This document shows positions 1 through 10,705 of a stretch of DNA of 64,000 nt, piece by piece; position 1 is the stretch's first letter, and every line of letters begins with the position of its first letter. The DNA comes from Schizophyllum amplum (Eukaryota > Basidiomycota > Agaricomycetes > Agaricales > Schizophyllaceae): positions 930,001 to 994,000 of the forward strand of contig VDMD01000002.1 of assembly GCA_007026445.1 (NCBI GenBank), written 5' to 3'. The notes beneath the pieces are model-generated. The model ran no database searches and was not told the origin of the DNA. It saw only the letters and a list, made by a program, of their open reading frames with translations. The position numbers were made by a program, and so were the translations under genes.

Positions 1-1023
1 AATATCCAGGACATGTTGTCTGGTCTCATCAAAGCCGGTATAGTTTCCTCGACGGGTACACCCGTCAACGCGCCCACTACCAATCAGCCATCGGATGTGG
101 ACATGGAGAAGGAAGAGAGCCGCTCGTATCGGCGCACTCTGCTGTGGCACAAGGTCAAGTTATCTAGTGCTGAATTGAGCAGGTAAGCTTGTATATGTTG
201 TTGCCCGAGCTGTCCTGACGACGGTTACAGGGCGAAACCTCCGGTAGTAGATATTCTGTACGATAAGCTGCCCATCCAATGCAAGCAGTGTGGGAGGCGC
301 TTCGGGGAGAGCGCGCAAGGCAGGAAAGACTACCAGGCGCATCTTGACATGCACTTCCGGCAGAATCGTAAGGCCACGCAAGATCTGGGTCGCGGACATA
401 GCAGAAGTTGGTTCGTCGATTTCGAGGTGTGTGATGTTCGCTCTCTGGACTAACGACTTGTTGACGAACATCTTCAGGACTGGGTGCATGATGTTGCGGG
501 CGATGTCAAGGGCAAGCGGCGTGCGGATGCAACGAAGGATGTCGCTGCCGAGGAAGACGCAAAGCGCCATGCAGAGCTAGCTTCACAATACGTCGTGATA
601 CCGTCCGGCGAAGAGGCGCTGCCGACGTCGTGTCCCATTTGCAAGGAAACACTGAAGTCAGAGTTTCTGGAAGACGACGAGGAGTGGGTGTGGCGGAACG
701 CGGTGCGGAAGGATGACAAGGTGTGTGGGATGCCTCCCCTCGTTTCTTTGTTTGCTTAGCTAACCGTCGGACAGTTGTATCACTCGACTTGCTTCGCTGA
801 AGCGTCGGCGTCGAAGAGCAAGACGAGCATTGTGGCAAGGCTGCTCGATGAGAACAGACGGTCGCACACGCCCGAGCTTGCCTCGTCGGTGAAGAAGTCT
901 GCAAGCCCGGTACCCGATGTTAAGCCCGTCGCTGGGGTGAAGCGGAAGGCTGAGGAGGAGGACGACCAGGCGCTGCTGCAGGGGTCGCCGGCATCGAAGA
1001 AGGTTGCATTGACATTGGCATAG
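1..1023 (+). CDS. PCF11: PCF11-like mRNA cleavage/polyadenylation factor, C-terminal part (5' end outside window)
   Basis: Coding sequence is open from base 1, so the N-terminal half, including the CTD-interacting domain, lies upstream of the window. Exons are 1-182, 231-426, 478-720 and 775-1023, with stop TAG at 1021-1023. Two zinc-finger-like blocks are visible: a C2H2-type block (CKQCGRRF followed by H..D..H) and a second block, CPIC with a distal H..C pair in LYHSTCF. Between them lies the conserved segment RSWFVDFEDWV, which is typical of Pcf11 and part of the region that contacts Clp1 in known Pcf11 proteins. The tail is Lys/Glu-rich and contains a basic stretch (KRKAEEE) that could act as a nuclear signal. 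In the family, Pcf11 joins CF IA, binds the RNA polymerase II CTD, and couples 3'-end processing to termination. The identification rests on the C-terminal zinc fingers and linker only. Confidence 0.85.
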
Positions 1024-1445
1024 CGGAAATCATGGTCGTCTGTTACTTCTATCACACTGTATGGTCTCGGGGCAGTTGCACATCCTACATACTATCTTAT
1101 TTTCTATATACTCGCACACAGGCCGAATGATACATAGCATTGCGCACGGGCTGCTGGAATATTGTGACGATCTGTGCTTGCAGGATGATCGATGATGAGT
1201 CAATGGTCTTCGGTCACCAAAGTATCGGTTTTGTGGCGCTCTTCCTTGTTCCTCGAATTCGTCTAGTCCTTTGTTCTCGATCTTGCTTTTGTTCTTGATC
1301 GTCCCGCTTGTTGTTTACTGGTTGCGCACGCGCTTGAGCGTCGTACGAGTAGCCCGCTTCATCTTATCCCTGACATTGTCGTCAAGGGTATTACGGTCTC
1401 TTTTTGCTACTCAGGTGAGTCTCGCCAACACTGACCGCGTATGAT
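1024..1445. other. Intergenic region, PCF11 3' flank and SWT1-like 5' flank
   Basis: No gene is supported here. The second half is pyrimidine-rich on the plus strand, as expected of a fungal promoter or 5' UTR. One frame upstream of the SWT1-like gene is open but has no ATG. Confidence 0.5.
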
Positions 1446-3715
1446 ATGCAGGTCGGGCAGGATATAAGAGAGGGTCAAGGATTCATCCCTCATGGTGCGT
1501 ATGCCAGGCTCCCTTGATAGGTGGATGCTGAAGGAACAATTGCGTTGTGCAGGAGGATCGTCCGGCGCTTCCATCACAGGCGCGCCACCCTCGGATTCAA
1601 GCCCGTTTTCCGGTACGTGTCTTGGCCCGTCGTACATGAGAACGAACAAGCAAAAGCTAATGACATTTTCTTGTACGATCGCATTGCGATGTAATAGTTA
1701 CATCCCATCTCGTATCCCATCCATTTTCACAACCGCAACCTTCACCGTTTGGTCAACACCAATCCCCCTTCCAATCCCAATCCCAACCATCCTTCCAACA
1801 ATATCAGTACCATAGTCAACATCAACATCCTTCTACTCGATCTCAAACATACACCGGGTCAACCTCTGCAACGTCGCCATCTCAGTCGTCGTTCTTCAGC
1901 AACGCTGCGGCGCCAGGCTTCTCGTCGAACGGATTCGTCGGATTCCCGACTCAATCTCCATCGGACGCACTCACGCCACAGAATAACGGATTCCCACCGT
2001 CGTTCAACGGATTCCAGTCGCAGGCCAATGGCTTTGTGATCTCGCTGAACGCCTTGCACTCCTCGTCGCCAGGCTTCGCGTCTCCGCCTCATACCTTCGC
2101 ATCGCCTTCGCCACCATTTTTCACCGTACCACACCCATTCACTTCTCAGTCTCCTGTATCCTTTGCGCCCGCACCGTCATTCTCTGCTTCTGGCACGCCG
2201 TCCTTCGCTACTTCGACGGACGACACGGACGAAGGAGACGAACCGGACGCGCCCGCGCTGCCCGATGCAGTTTTCAAGCATCATCGGCAGACGATTACGC
2301 AGATTGAAAACGACGTGGAAATGCAGGTGCTTGATATTTACCGAGGACTTTTTTATTCCATATATCTCATAGTCACGTCGACTACACCTTGCGCTTGACT
2401 GACTTAATCCTTTTCTACAGCCCCCTGTCTCCGAGACAGACGAGCTCTACCTCTTGCTGGACACGAATATCCTACTTCACTTTTTCGATGTCCTGGTGCA
2501 ATTTGTGGACGATGTAGAGAAGTACAAGGTGCCTTTGGTGGTCGTCGTACCGGGTGTTGTGGTCAGAGAGTTGGACAGGTATGTGTTTCTGTACTTGTGA
2601 TGCAAGCAATCGCTTTCGTTGTAATCAAATGTAATTGACGCGCATATTCAGCCAAAAGAACCGTCAGGATCTGTCATGGAGTTCCCGGCGCGCGTCGACG
2701 TGGCTATTGAAGAAGATCCACGACAAGAATTCTGCAGTGCGCGGGCAGTCGCTTGGCGACACGATGCGCCAGTCGAAGAATTGGACGGTCCGGGAGTACA
2801 ATGTACGTTTTCGTGTTTTCTGCAGTGGAAAGCTGGTATCTGACGTTACAAACAGGAACGCGACAACAACAACGACTACGACATCCTTGACTGCTGGAGA
2901 TACTTTGCCAGTATTGGCAAGCGCACCGTACTACTCTCGAACGACAACAATCTCCGATTGGCGGTGGCGGTAGAATGCCAGGGTGGCCGTGGTATGCCGT
3001 CTTTGTCTGAGGAAGCGGTATGAACTGATCCTATATCCCAGTGCGGGGTGAGGCACTGCAGCCCGCGGCTTACGGTTGGAGCAGTCAAGCGATGGCATCC
3101 AAGCTCTTTCCTGGCCAAGAACACAGGCATATCATCGATCGGTTTGGTGGTGAGTCCAAACGGTATACGAAGCGAAAGAACGTCAAGGCGCAGCCGGCCG
3201 TGCAATATGACGAGGACGCCATGGACCTAGACGAGGCACCCAAGGTGCGCGACGACTGGATACAACCGACCCACGCTCTCGACATCCTGCACCTGAACGT
3301 GATCAATCACTTCGAGTATCTTCTCCAGATGCTTGTCGACCGCGCCGCAGGCCCCAACCACAGCATTGGGAGGGATACCGGCTCGAGGTGGCAAGACGAA
3401 GGGGAGAAGAGACCGCTTTCTCAATGGCTGGCGGCGGACTGTATTCGATGGCTGCAGAGGAAGCAGTCATCCGCGTTTCCAGGGGGCAAGTACGATGTGG
3501 ACCGGCTGTGCAATTTCTTGAGTCGGTGGCACACGAAGGGGGCTAAGGGGAGGAGCGGACAGAAGTGGTCTCGCGGGGACTGGGACCAGATTCTAGCGCT
3601 GCTCGGCCAGCTGGCGAAGACGTGGGAGGACGAGGCGATCCAAGAGAGCCTGATGATCCTCTATCCCGAGTGGATGTACATTTTCTCGTTGCCTATGTCG
3701 CCGACGGGGTCATAG
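1446..3715 (+). CDS. SWT1: SWT1-like PIN-domain endoribonuclease
   Basis: The preferred start is ATG 1446, giving exons 1446-1494, 1553-1612, 1698-2326, 2421-2578, 2652-2802, 2856 to about 2990, and about 3041-3715. The first 230 or so residues are a Ser/Phe/Gln-rich low-complexity region. A PIN domain follows: LLDTNILLHF gives the first catalytic Asp, VVVREL the conserved Glu, and VLLSNDNNLRLAVAV the later acidic residues. The C-terminal 220 residues are mostly helical and resemble the Swt1 C-terminal region. In yeast, Swt1 is a nuclear endoribonuclease that clears defective mRNPs near the pore. Family membership rests on the PIN motif plus the long C-terminal region. The exact 5' end is uncertain because the upstream frame stays open without an ATG. 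Confidence 0.78.
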
Positions 3716-4172
3716 GCGAGGAGCGGGCGTCGGCAGATCATCGCGTAGAATCACAGCGCTCTGTTGGGAATTGTTGGTCGACGGAGAATGCTGATGTTTC
3801 GCTGATGTCGGGTTCAACGCTCAGTGAAAACTGGTGCTCGGACGACGGAAGTGCCAGCACTGCCAGAGCCACAGGAACCCTGCCTTGGCCTCCTCTGACC
3901 TGCGGCTGACGCCCAGGATGACATGTCTGTGGTGCGCTGCTGTCAGTGTTAGGCATCGAGGAGGCGCTGCGAGGCGGTGCCTAAGCGGGTTCCTTCCACG
4001 GCCCGACGGCCGTACGTCGTAAGCACAACCTCCAAATGAGCTTCCTCTCCTTTTATGGGCATTTGCCACCGGAAAGAGCCGCAATTTGGCTTTTCGGCGG
4101 GCGATAATATTCCGCAGTTTCCAACTCGTCCTTTCCCTTCTTCCCTCGTTCCGCCGTCATTCTCTAGACGCC
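3716..4172. other. Intergenic region between SWT1-like gene and glycosyltransferase
   Basis: Short open frames occur on both strands, but none has family-like content or splice-supported extension. The last 80 bases are CT-rich, as expected of a fungal 5' leader. Confidence 0.4.
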
Positions 4173-5848
4173 ATGATACCGCGTCGACGAGTATTCTACA
4201 TCCTCCTGACAGTCTTGGGTCTCTTCCTCGCCGGGACTGTCGTCGTCCTTAGCTCCATCACCTACTACCTCTCCATCGACGCCGCCGCGTATCTCTCGGA
4301 GCTCGAGGTGCCCATACTCGAGAACTCCACCCGCTGGAATGCCTCGGACTATGGGCAGGTCGAGCGTATCCCCCGTATCATTCACCAGACATGGAAGTCT
4401 GAGACGCTCCCCACGCGCTGGAAGGACATCTCGCAGAACTGCCGCGATATAATGCCCGACTAGTATGTGCCTATGTCAGTTCGTGGCCGCCCTGTTAATC
4501 GTCTATCAGCGAGTACATGCTTTGGACGGACGCACAATCGCGCGAGTTCATTGCGGAGAACTACAGCTGGTTCCTCGACACGTTCGATGATTACCAGTAC
4601 AATATCCAGCGCGCTGACGCCATCCGCTACTTCGTGCTCCACCACTACGGTGGTGTGTACATCGACCTCGACATTGGCTGCGAGCGCCCGCTTGACCCCC
4701 TGCTCGTGCACTCGGTCATCCTGCCCAAAACGATCCCTGTCGGCGTATCAAACGACTTGATGTTCGCTGAGAAGGGACACCCGTTCCTCGCGCAGACGAT
4801 CCACAATCTTGTCACGTTCGACCATTCGTGGGTGCTCAACTACCCGACCGTCATGTTTTCCACCGGCCCCATGTTCCTTTCCATGCAGTACTCTATCTTC
4901 TCGTCCTCGCACCCCTTCGAGAACGTGATCCGCATCCTGCCCAAGTCGCTGTATGGGAAGAATGCGAAGGAGGGCGAGGCTCCGCACTCATTCTTCGCGC
5001 ACTACTATGGCAGCAGCTGGCATGCAGACGACGCGTCCTTCATCGCTTTCCTCAATCACTGGGGCAAGGGCCTCATGTGGGTCGGGCTCGTTGTGCTCAT
5101 TGTCGGTCTCGTCCGCATGATATTGCCCGGCAAGCAGCGTCGGCACGGCCTGCGCCTCAGCGCCCAAGACGCGCTATTTCGCGGTGGCCGCCATGGCAAC
5201 TGGCACATTCAGCTCGGCAGTTGGTCGCCAACCTCGACAACGATGTCCGCGTCTTCGCCGTCGTCGCCTGATCCGGAGAGCGCGGCCGCATCGGAGATGC
5301 CGCTGCTTGGCTTGCCATTCGACGTCCCCATGCCGACCTCGCCCACCTCTTCGGAGGTGTCCACGGCGTTCACAGACTACCTGGGCCGCCAGCCGACGCC
5401 GTCCAATGCTGCGCTCGACGCCTTCCGTGCGGTGCGGGATCGCGTCGCCGCGTTCACAGGGTATGGCAGTGCCACACATGACTCGCACCGCTCCCCTAGC
5501 ATGCGAAGCAGCAGCAGCCGTCGCCGGCGATACAGTCGCGGGGTGCTGTTCTTCCTGCCTGCTATCTTCGCGCCCACTTCTGATATCGAGCTCGGTGCCA
5601 ACATCGCCCGGAATCCGAACCCCCCGCCGTACCAGCCGCGGTCACCCTCGGGTTGGTCACAGCGCCCAGAGAAGGACCCGCGAAGGTTCGAGGAGGAGAG
5701 TTTGAGCGCCCCGGACGAGCCCGGCTCGTCACGGAGGGACGCATTCGCGGACAGCACTGCGTTGGTGGACGTGGACGAGGTGACTCCGCGGCGGTCAACA
5801 GGCCCAACGCCGCCCCGCTCGCGCAGCGCGTCGCAGCAGCGGCTATAA
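4173..5848 (+). CDS. GT32-type glycosyltransferase, inositol-phosphoceramide mannosyltransferase-like
   Basis: Two exons (4173-4462, 4510-5848) encode about 542 residues. The ATG at 4173 is the first in frame and is followed by an N-terminal membrane anchor (about residues 7-30), so the protein is probably a Golgi type II membrane protein. The catalytic part contains IPRIIHQTWK, the conserved RADAIRYFVLHHYGGVY block and a DxD motif in YIDLDIGCERPL, which binds Mn2+ and the sugar nucleotide in this family. A second hydrophobic helix (GLMWVGLVVLIVGLVRMIL) follows the catalytic domain. After it comes a Ser/Pro/Arg-rich tail of more than 200 residues that looks disordered. The closest known relatives are Sur1/Csh1-type enzymes, which mannosylate inositol phosphoceramide. 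Substrate specificity is inferred, not shown. Confidence 0.82.
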
Positions 5849-6591
5849 AGGTGGACGTATAGATCATGACGACGACGGCACGACGACCTCCCATCGCGCC
5901 ACGAGGATACCCTATCATTCAACTTTCACATCAGCTACTCGCCTCGCGCCCTTGCATACTCAGCCCCTCCGCATTTCCCTCACCCAGCGGTCTTCTTGCT
6001 TTATCATATATCATACTCGTTCGACTAGTTTGTGATGGGGATTTATTCGCGACAGGAGCTGGTGCACGGGACTGGCGCCAGGGGTGCGGGTATTGCGATG
6101 GTGGTCAGCTATACAGGGCTCTAAGCATCGTTGGACACAGACCTAATGCGCACAATGGCTAGAGCCGTCCATTCTTTTTCTTTCCTCTTGCGCGTGGATA
6201 CATATTGTAGACAATACAGAGAGAAACGTTCCTTGTACAACGTTGGCTTAGGAGTGGACCAGGAGTGGACCGCAGGTGGACCGTTCAAGCAGTCGACGGA
6301 TACGTCCTGCCGTTTACCGTTGTTCTTCATCCGGTAACCCCCGTGGGAAGCCTACTGGGTCATTGTCATGCGGTTGTGGCGGCCAGCTTTTGCAGCTTTT
6401 GACCTTGTTTTGACCACACGGCGCGATGCACTGCGCGGCCTTAAAGAAAGCTTGACGTTCACCGTTCCTCAATCTTTAGATCTCAGACGGTTCGACTCGA
6501 ACTGACTCTACTCAAGGAGGCAGCCTGGGGCCACAAGCGCGGCTACCGTATCGGGCAAGACGGTGGTCACAGCTTGTTCCCAACCTTGTCA
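5849..6591. other. Intergenic region upstream of the APH-fold kinase
   Basis: No convincing gene. It holds a small tandem repeat at 6250-6282 and the presumed promoter of the downstream kinase gene. A GGTTCGA box near 6484 does not fold as a tRNA T-arm. Confidence 0.45.
6250..6282. repeat. Three tandem 11-bp units
   Basis: Two perfect copies of aggagtggacc (6250-6260, 6261-6271) are followed by a degenerate copy, gcaggtggacc (6272-6282). It is intergenic, upstream of the APH-fold kinase. Role unknown. Confidence 0.6.
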
Positions 6592-7581
6592 ATGTCTCAA
6601 CCACGCAGTGCGGACCAAGCTGAACCCTACGACCAAGTTCGACTTGAACTCGACAGCCGCACCCAGAACAGGCAACCTGCTGCAGTTATGGTCTTGCCGT
6701 TCTACCGAATTCTTCGGTGGGTTCTCCAGCTTTTTCACAACGATCAGCGCGTTCGTTTCTGGAGCACCATGGAACGCACGAACTTCAGAGTCTTAGGAGT
6801 CACTCTGCCATTAGGTGTCTTTATTAAGCACACCATAAGTGCTTACGAGGCCGAAGTCCTTTCGTATGTCGCCGAACGCACCACAATTCCTGTCCCGATC
6901 GTCATCGACAGCGTTCAACTCAAGGAGGACCAATTCCTCCTCATCATGACCCGACTGCCTGGCAACGACCTTGACTCCACATTCCGAGATATGACAGCCG
7001 AGCAGACGGCACATGTAACTCGCCAGCTCTCGGAATTTCTCGCCCAAATACGCGCCATTCCACCACCGCAGCCAGGGGTTTGTGGCTTGGGCGGCGGGCC
7101 TATACACGACAATCGACTGTCGTTCGGGATGTACCCATGGGGTCCATTCGGCTCCGTTTACGAGTTCCACGACTATCTGGTCGAGCGAGCTGCTCTTAGG
7201 CTCGACGAATGTGAACACCCGGACGAAGTCCTTGCCGTGATCAAGAAAAGCCATTCCAAGTGTCATCGGGTGTATTTCACGCACGGCGACTTTCACCCCG
7301 GTAACGTCCTTGTCGACGACGAATATAACGTGACTGGAATCGTGGATTGGGAGATGGCCGCGTGGATGCCGGAGTACTGGTATGCGCCGCCAAACAAAGT
7401 GGGTTTGTCGCCATGATATACTAACTTCTTCAACAGGGACTATACGAAGTCTCTCTACTTGCCGTACTACAAGTCGAAGAAGGGAAAATGGTTCGAGGTC
7501 ATGACGAAGATATACCCGCAGTATAGCGACGAGATCGCAGCAGAAATCGAGATCTTCAATTGGAGGAGGTGCTACAACTGA
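6592..7581 (+). CDS. Aminoglycoside-phosphotransferase-fold (APH) kinase-like protein
   Basis: Two exons (6592-7379, 7437-7581) encode about 310 residues. The ATG at 6592 is the first in frame. The Brenner-type catalytic loop is HGDFHPGNVLVDD, and the metal-binding Asp lies in TGIVDWEMA, both hallmarks of the APH/choline-kinase fold. FLLIMTRLPGNDL matches the hinge region between lobes. Fungi carry large expanded families of such APH-domain proteins, and almost all lack a known substrate. Resistance to aminoglycosides should not be assumed. It lies next to a P450 gene in the same orientation, separated by 546 bp, but nothing ties the two into one pathway. Confidence 0.82.
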
Positions 7582-8127
7582 GTGGTCTTTCCATGGTACG
7601 AGCGCACCGACTTCGTGCAAGTGTAGCATTAATGACACCTAAAGGACAGTCCGCACCTACTGCGAACTCCCGCGCGTTCCCTTCGCGGTTGATGCTCAAA
7701 TATAAACGGACCCATATCCACCGTGTGCGGTCCCGTGCGAGTCACCCGAGGTGTAGATCTCATCGCGTGCTTCAGACCCTCAAGGCCTCATGTACAACTG
7801 CCTGTCCATGCAGCTATACAGCGCACATCGACCAGTGACTCTGAGTTTCCGACAATGAGTCACTCGAGTCACGGTGAGCCTTAGCTTCGCTGGGACTCTG
7901 ATATCCTTTGACTCTGTCGGACCTCGTCCTCTCTTGCAGTTGCAATTCATGTCGGGCCCGCTTCTCAAATCGGCACCGGCGTCGATGCGTTCGTTGAACA
8001 TCGTCCGACGTCCACGTCGGACGCCTGGCTGGTAAGCGCTTTATAGCCCTCGGGCTCGGGAGTGCATATAAGAGCCGCATATCTATTCTCCCTGGCATAC
8101 GGTGGCTGATAGTCTCAGCTGATCACC
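7582..8127. other. Intergenic region, promoter of the P450 gene
   Basis: No gene seen. A TATA-like element (catataagag) lies near 8065-8074, about 55 nt upstream of the P450 ATG. Confidence 0.45.
8065..8074 (+). promoter_or_regulatory. TATA-like element of the P450 gene
   Basis: The sequence catataagag lies about 55 nt upstream of the ATG at 8128, a reasonable spacing for a fungal core promoter. Confidence 0.45.
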
Positions 8128-10287
8128 ATGACGTTCGCGCTTTTTCAGCTCCTGGCTCCAGACAACTCCGTCGACAGTTTCTTTATCGCCTGTTTCGTTG
8201 CAGCGACCGTCTTTGTGGGCCTCAAATGGGGCCGTGGCCTCGATGAGGTGCGTGTAAAAGTACGAAGTTCCCTTGCTGTGATATGCTGACTTCTATCCAG
8301 CTCAGCGCCATTCCCATCATCGGGCCCTCTGGCTGGTTCGCCTCGTGCCAGGGAGCTCGCGTCTTCGAAAAGCATGCATACAAGATGGTCCAGGAGGGCG
8401 TGAAGAAGTACCCCGGTCAGATGTTCCGCGTCCCACGAATGGGCTGGACAGTGGTGGTCAGCGGCCGACGGATGATCAACGAGCTTCGCGCAGCTCGGGA
8501 TACGGATCTGTCGCTGGATAAATCAGTAGAACAGGTTAGTTAGCTCAGGCCCGAAATATTCTGATGTATCTTTACCTGACGAATTCTCAGAGTCTACAGT
8601 CAAAATATACTGTGGGGCCGAGCATCGGAAACGCCGACCGTTCTCATATGCGGGTCATTCAGTCAGAACTAACGCGGAACATATCGATTTTCTTTGATGA
8701 CCTGCACGACGAGATGTGTGCGGCGTTTAGTGACAACATCACCTTTGAGAACGGGGAGGGTCGGTGACCTGCTACAAATTCCCTTGTCCTGGCGTAACTC
8801 ATCTTCATATACCTCAGAGTGGATCAGCATACCGGCGTCCTCTGCGATCATGTCCATCGTCGCCCGCACGAGCAACCGTGTTTTCGTCGGTCTACCGCTG
8901 TGTAAGCCTCGCTCTCTATGCTGATAGTCGGTCGCTAACACGTCACAGGCCGGGACAAAGCCTTCCTTGCATCCAACATGGAATTCGCTTCAAGCATCAT
9001 GGGGACGGCGCAAAGGATGAATCGCTGGCCTGTATTCCTGCAACCGTACGCTTTCTCTGAAGCGTCTGACGCGGTAATCAAGCTGACTTGCGTCTCATAG
9101 ATTGGTTGGCACAGTCCTGTCGCCGTACAAGAAGCATTTGCCGAAGCTCACTGGTCATATCGGTGCTATGGTGGCGCGACGTATGCACGAGGACGATGCC
9201 CTGGGTGTAGACAGGCCAGACAGACCGGTACGTCTCTGTCTTACGTGCATGCCGCGTACATGCGTCGTGCGGCATACGAAGCGCCGAAGCGTTATTCCGT
9301 GCTAATGGCTCATAGAGAGACGCCATATCCTGGCTACTGAATCACTATGCACCAGGGCAAGCGGAGATGGAGATGATCGTGATGCGCGTTATGTTGCTGA
9401 ACTTCGTGGGGATACATACAACGACCAATGTGAGCGCCTTCCCTCAGTTTTCTCTGACGTTACGGCGCGAGCTGCACTTTCGCTCTATCATGGTGTTGGG
9501 TGAATGCTCACGAAAGCCGTAGGCATTCACCCATGCCCTCTATCATCTCGCTGCGCACCCAGAGTACATCGCACCTCTGCGTGCGGAGGTTGAAGAGGTC
9601 ATCGCGAAGGAGGGATGGACTAGTCTAGCCATGCGCGAGATGCACAGGGTCGACAGCTTTCTTCGCGAGTCAGGCAGAGTTTGCGAAGGAAATTGCCGTA
9701 AGTGTCTAGCGCCGTGTTATTTTACCAGACGCTCGCTGATGGTCTTCCTAGTTGTGCTGCACCGCAGAGTAGTCAAGGACGGGGGCTTTACGTTTTCCGA
9801 CGGTACGACACTGCCGAAGGGCACTCTGGTTGCAGCGGCCGTCCCACCGGCACATTACAATGCAGGTGCGCGTTAGACTTGAACGTTAGCGTCGGGCTGA
9901 CAGAATACTTTTCTTACAGACACGTACACAGACCCAGAGACCTTTGATGGCTTCCGGTTCTCTCGCCTAAGAGAGGCTGACCCGACCAAGTATCAGATGG
10001 TGACCACCGACTGCGACTACGTTCAGTTTGGGCACGGCCAACACGCATGCCCTGGGAGGTCAGTGTGCGGGGTCTATAGAGCGAGTCCCCAGCTAATTTC
10101 CGCGTATGCCTTCTGCAGATTCTTTGCCGTCAATGAGTTGAAAGCCATGCTTGCGCACCTTGTTCTGCACTACGAAGTGCAGTTCGAAGGCGGCCCGCAG
10201 AAGCCAAAGAGCGACTGGCTGGACGACGTTGCTCTGGCGAATACCACAGCGCGAGTGCTGTTCAGGAAGCGAGTCTTGTTGCAGTAG
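8128..10287 (+). CDS. Cytochrome P450 monooxygenase (microsomal type)
   Basis: Eleven exons (8128-8247, 8301-8534, 8591-8759, 8818-8901, 8949-9045, 9101-9227, 9316-9429, 9523-9697, 9752-9865, 9920-10058, 10119-10287) sum to 513 residues, with every junction in phase. A hydrophobic N-terminal helix anchors it in the ER. K-helix ExxR is present as ESGR, the meander reads DPETFDGFRF, and the heme loop is FGHGQHACPGR with Cys as the thiolate ligand. The I-helix is unusual: at the place of the common AGxDT the sequence reads VGIHTTT, so the acidic residue before the conserved Thr is a His. It resembles the large basidiomycete class whose heme region continues FFAVNELKAML. The substrate cannot be told from sequence. 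Confidence 0.92.
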
Positions 10288-10705
10288 TAGTACGAGAAGC
10301 CTTTGCTACTTGAATGAACATCCAGTGATGCCCAAGGTCCTTACAAGGATCTCTCATCAGCTGTGGCATAAAGTTAGTGAGGAGCGAGGCCTAAGGGCCG
10401 AAATGAGACCGCATCGTGTTCGAATCGTCCTTAAAAGCGTGTCAGCGCCCCGAAGCCTGCTTCTCCATTACAACTCGAGCCTTTGAACATCGGGCTTTGC
10501 CGTCCCTCCGGACCGGGCATCCGGCGGGGCACCTCGCCGTCATCGCGCGCTTTTCTCCTTACCAGGACCTCACCTCGGCGTGCTCGCAAAACAACAAGCG
10601 AAGGCATAGCATATAACCAGTCGCACCGTCAGCCACAAACGCCTGGGCTGCGCCATCCCTGGCACCCTTATATGCGTCCGCTCCTTTGCCATATCCGCCT
10701 CCGAG
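10288..10705. other. Intergenic region upstream of the BLTP2-like gene
   Basis: No gene is supported. A GTTCGAATC string near 10420 resembles a tRNA B-box, but no A-box or acceptor stem fits around it. Confidence 0.4.

Noticed and set aside
1269..1413. Hydrophobic open frame upstream of the SWT1-like gene
   Set aside because: It has no ATG and comes from CT-rich sequence, so it is more likely a promoter or 5' leader than a membrane segment.
3821..4084. Minus-strand open frames in 3.7-4.1 kb
   Set aside because: Overlapping frames on both strands with no domain content. Such frames are common by chance in GC-rich sequence.
6480..6510. GGTTCGACTCG string resembling a tRNA B-box
   Set aside because: The flanking bases do not pair as a T-stem, and no cloverleaf fits.
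6592..7581. Antibiotic resistance role for the APH-fold gene
   Set aside because: Fungal APH-domain families are large and mostly unrelated to drug resistance. The motifs show only the fold.
10405..10445. GTTCGAATC string resembling a tRNA B-box
   Set aside because: No A-box, anticodon arm or matching acceptor stem at the right distance.
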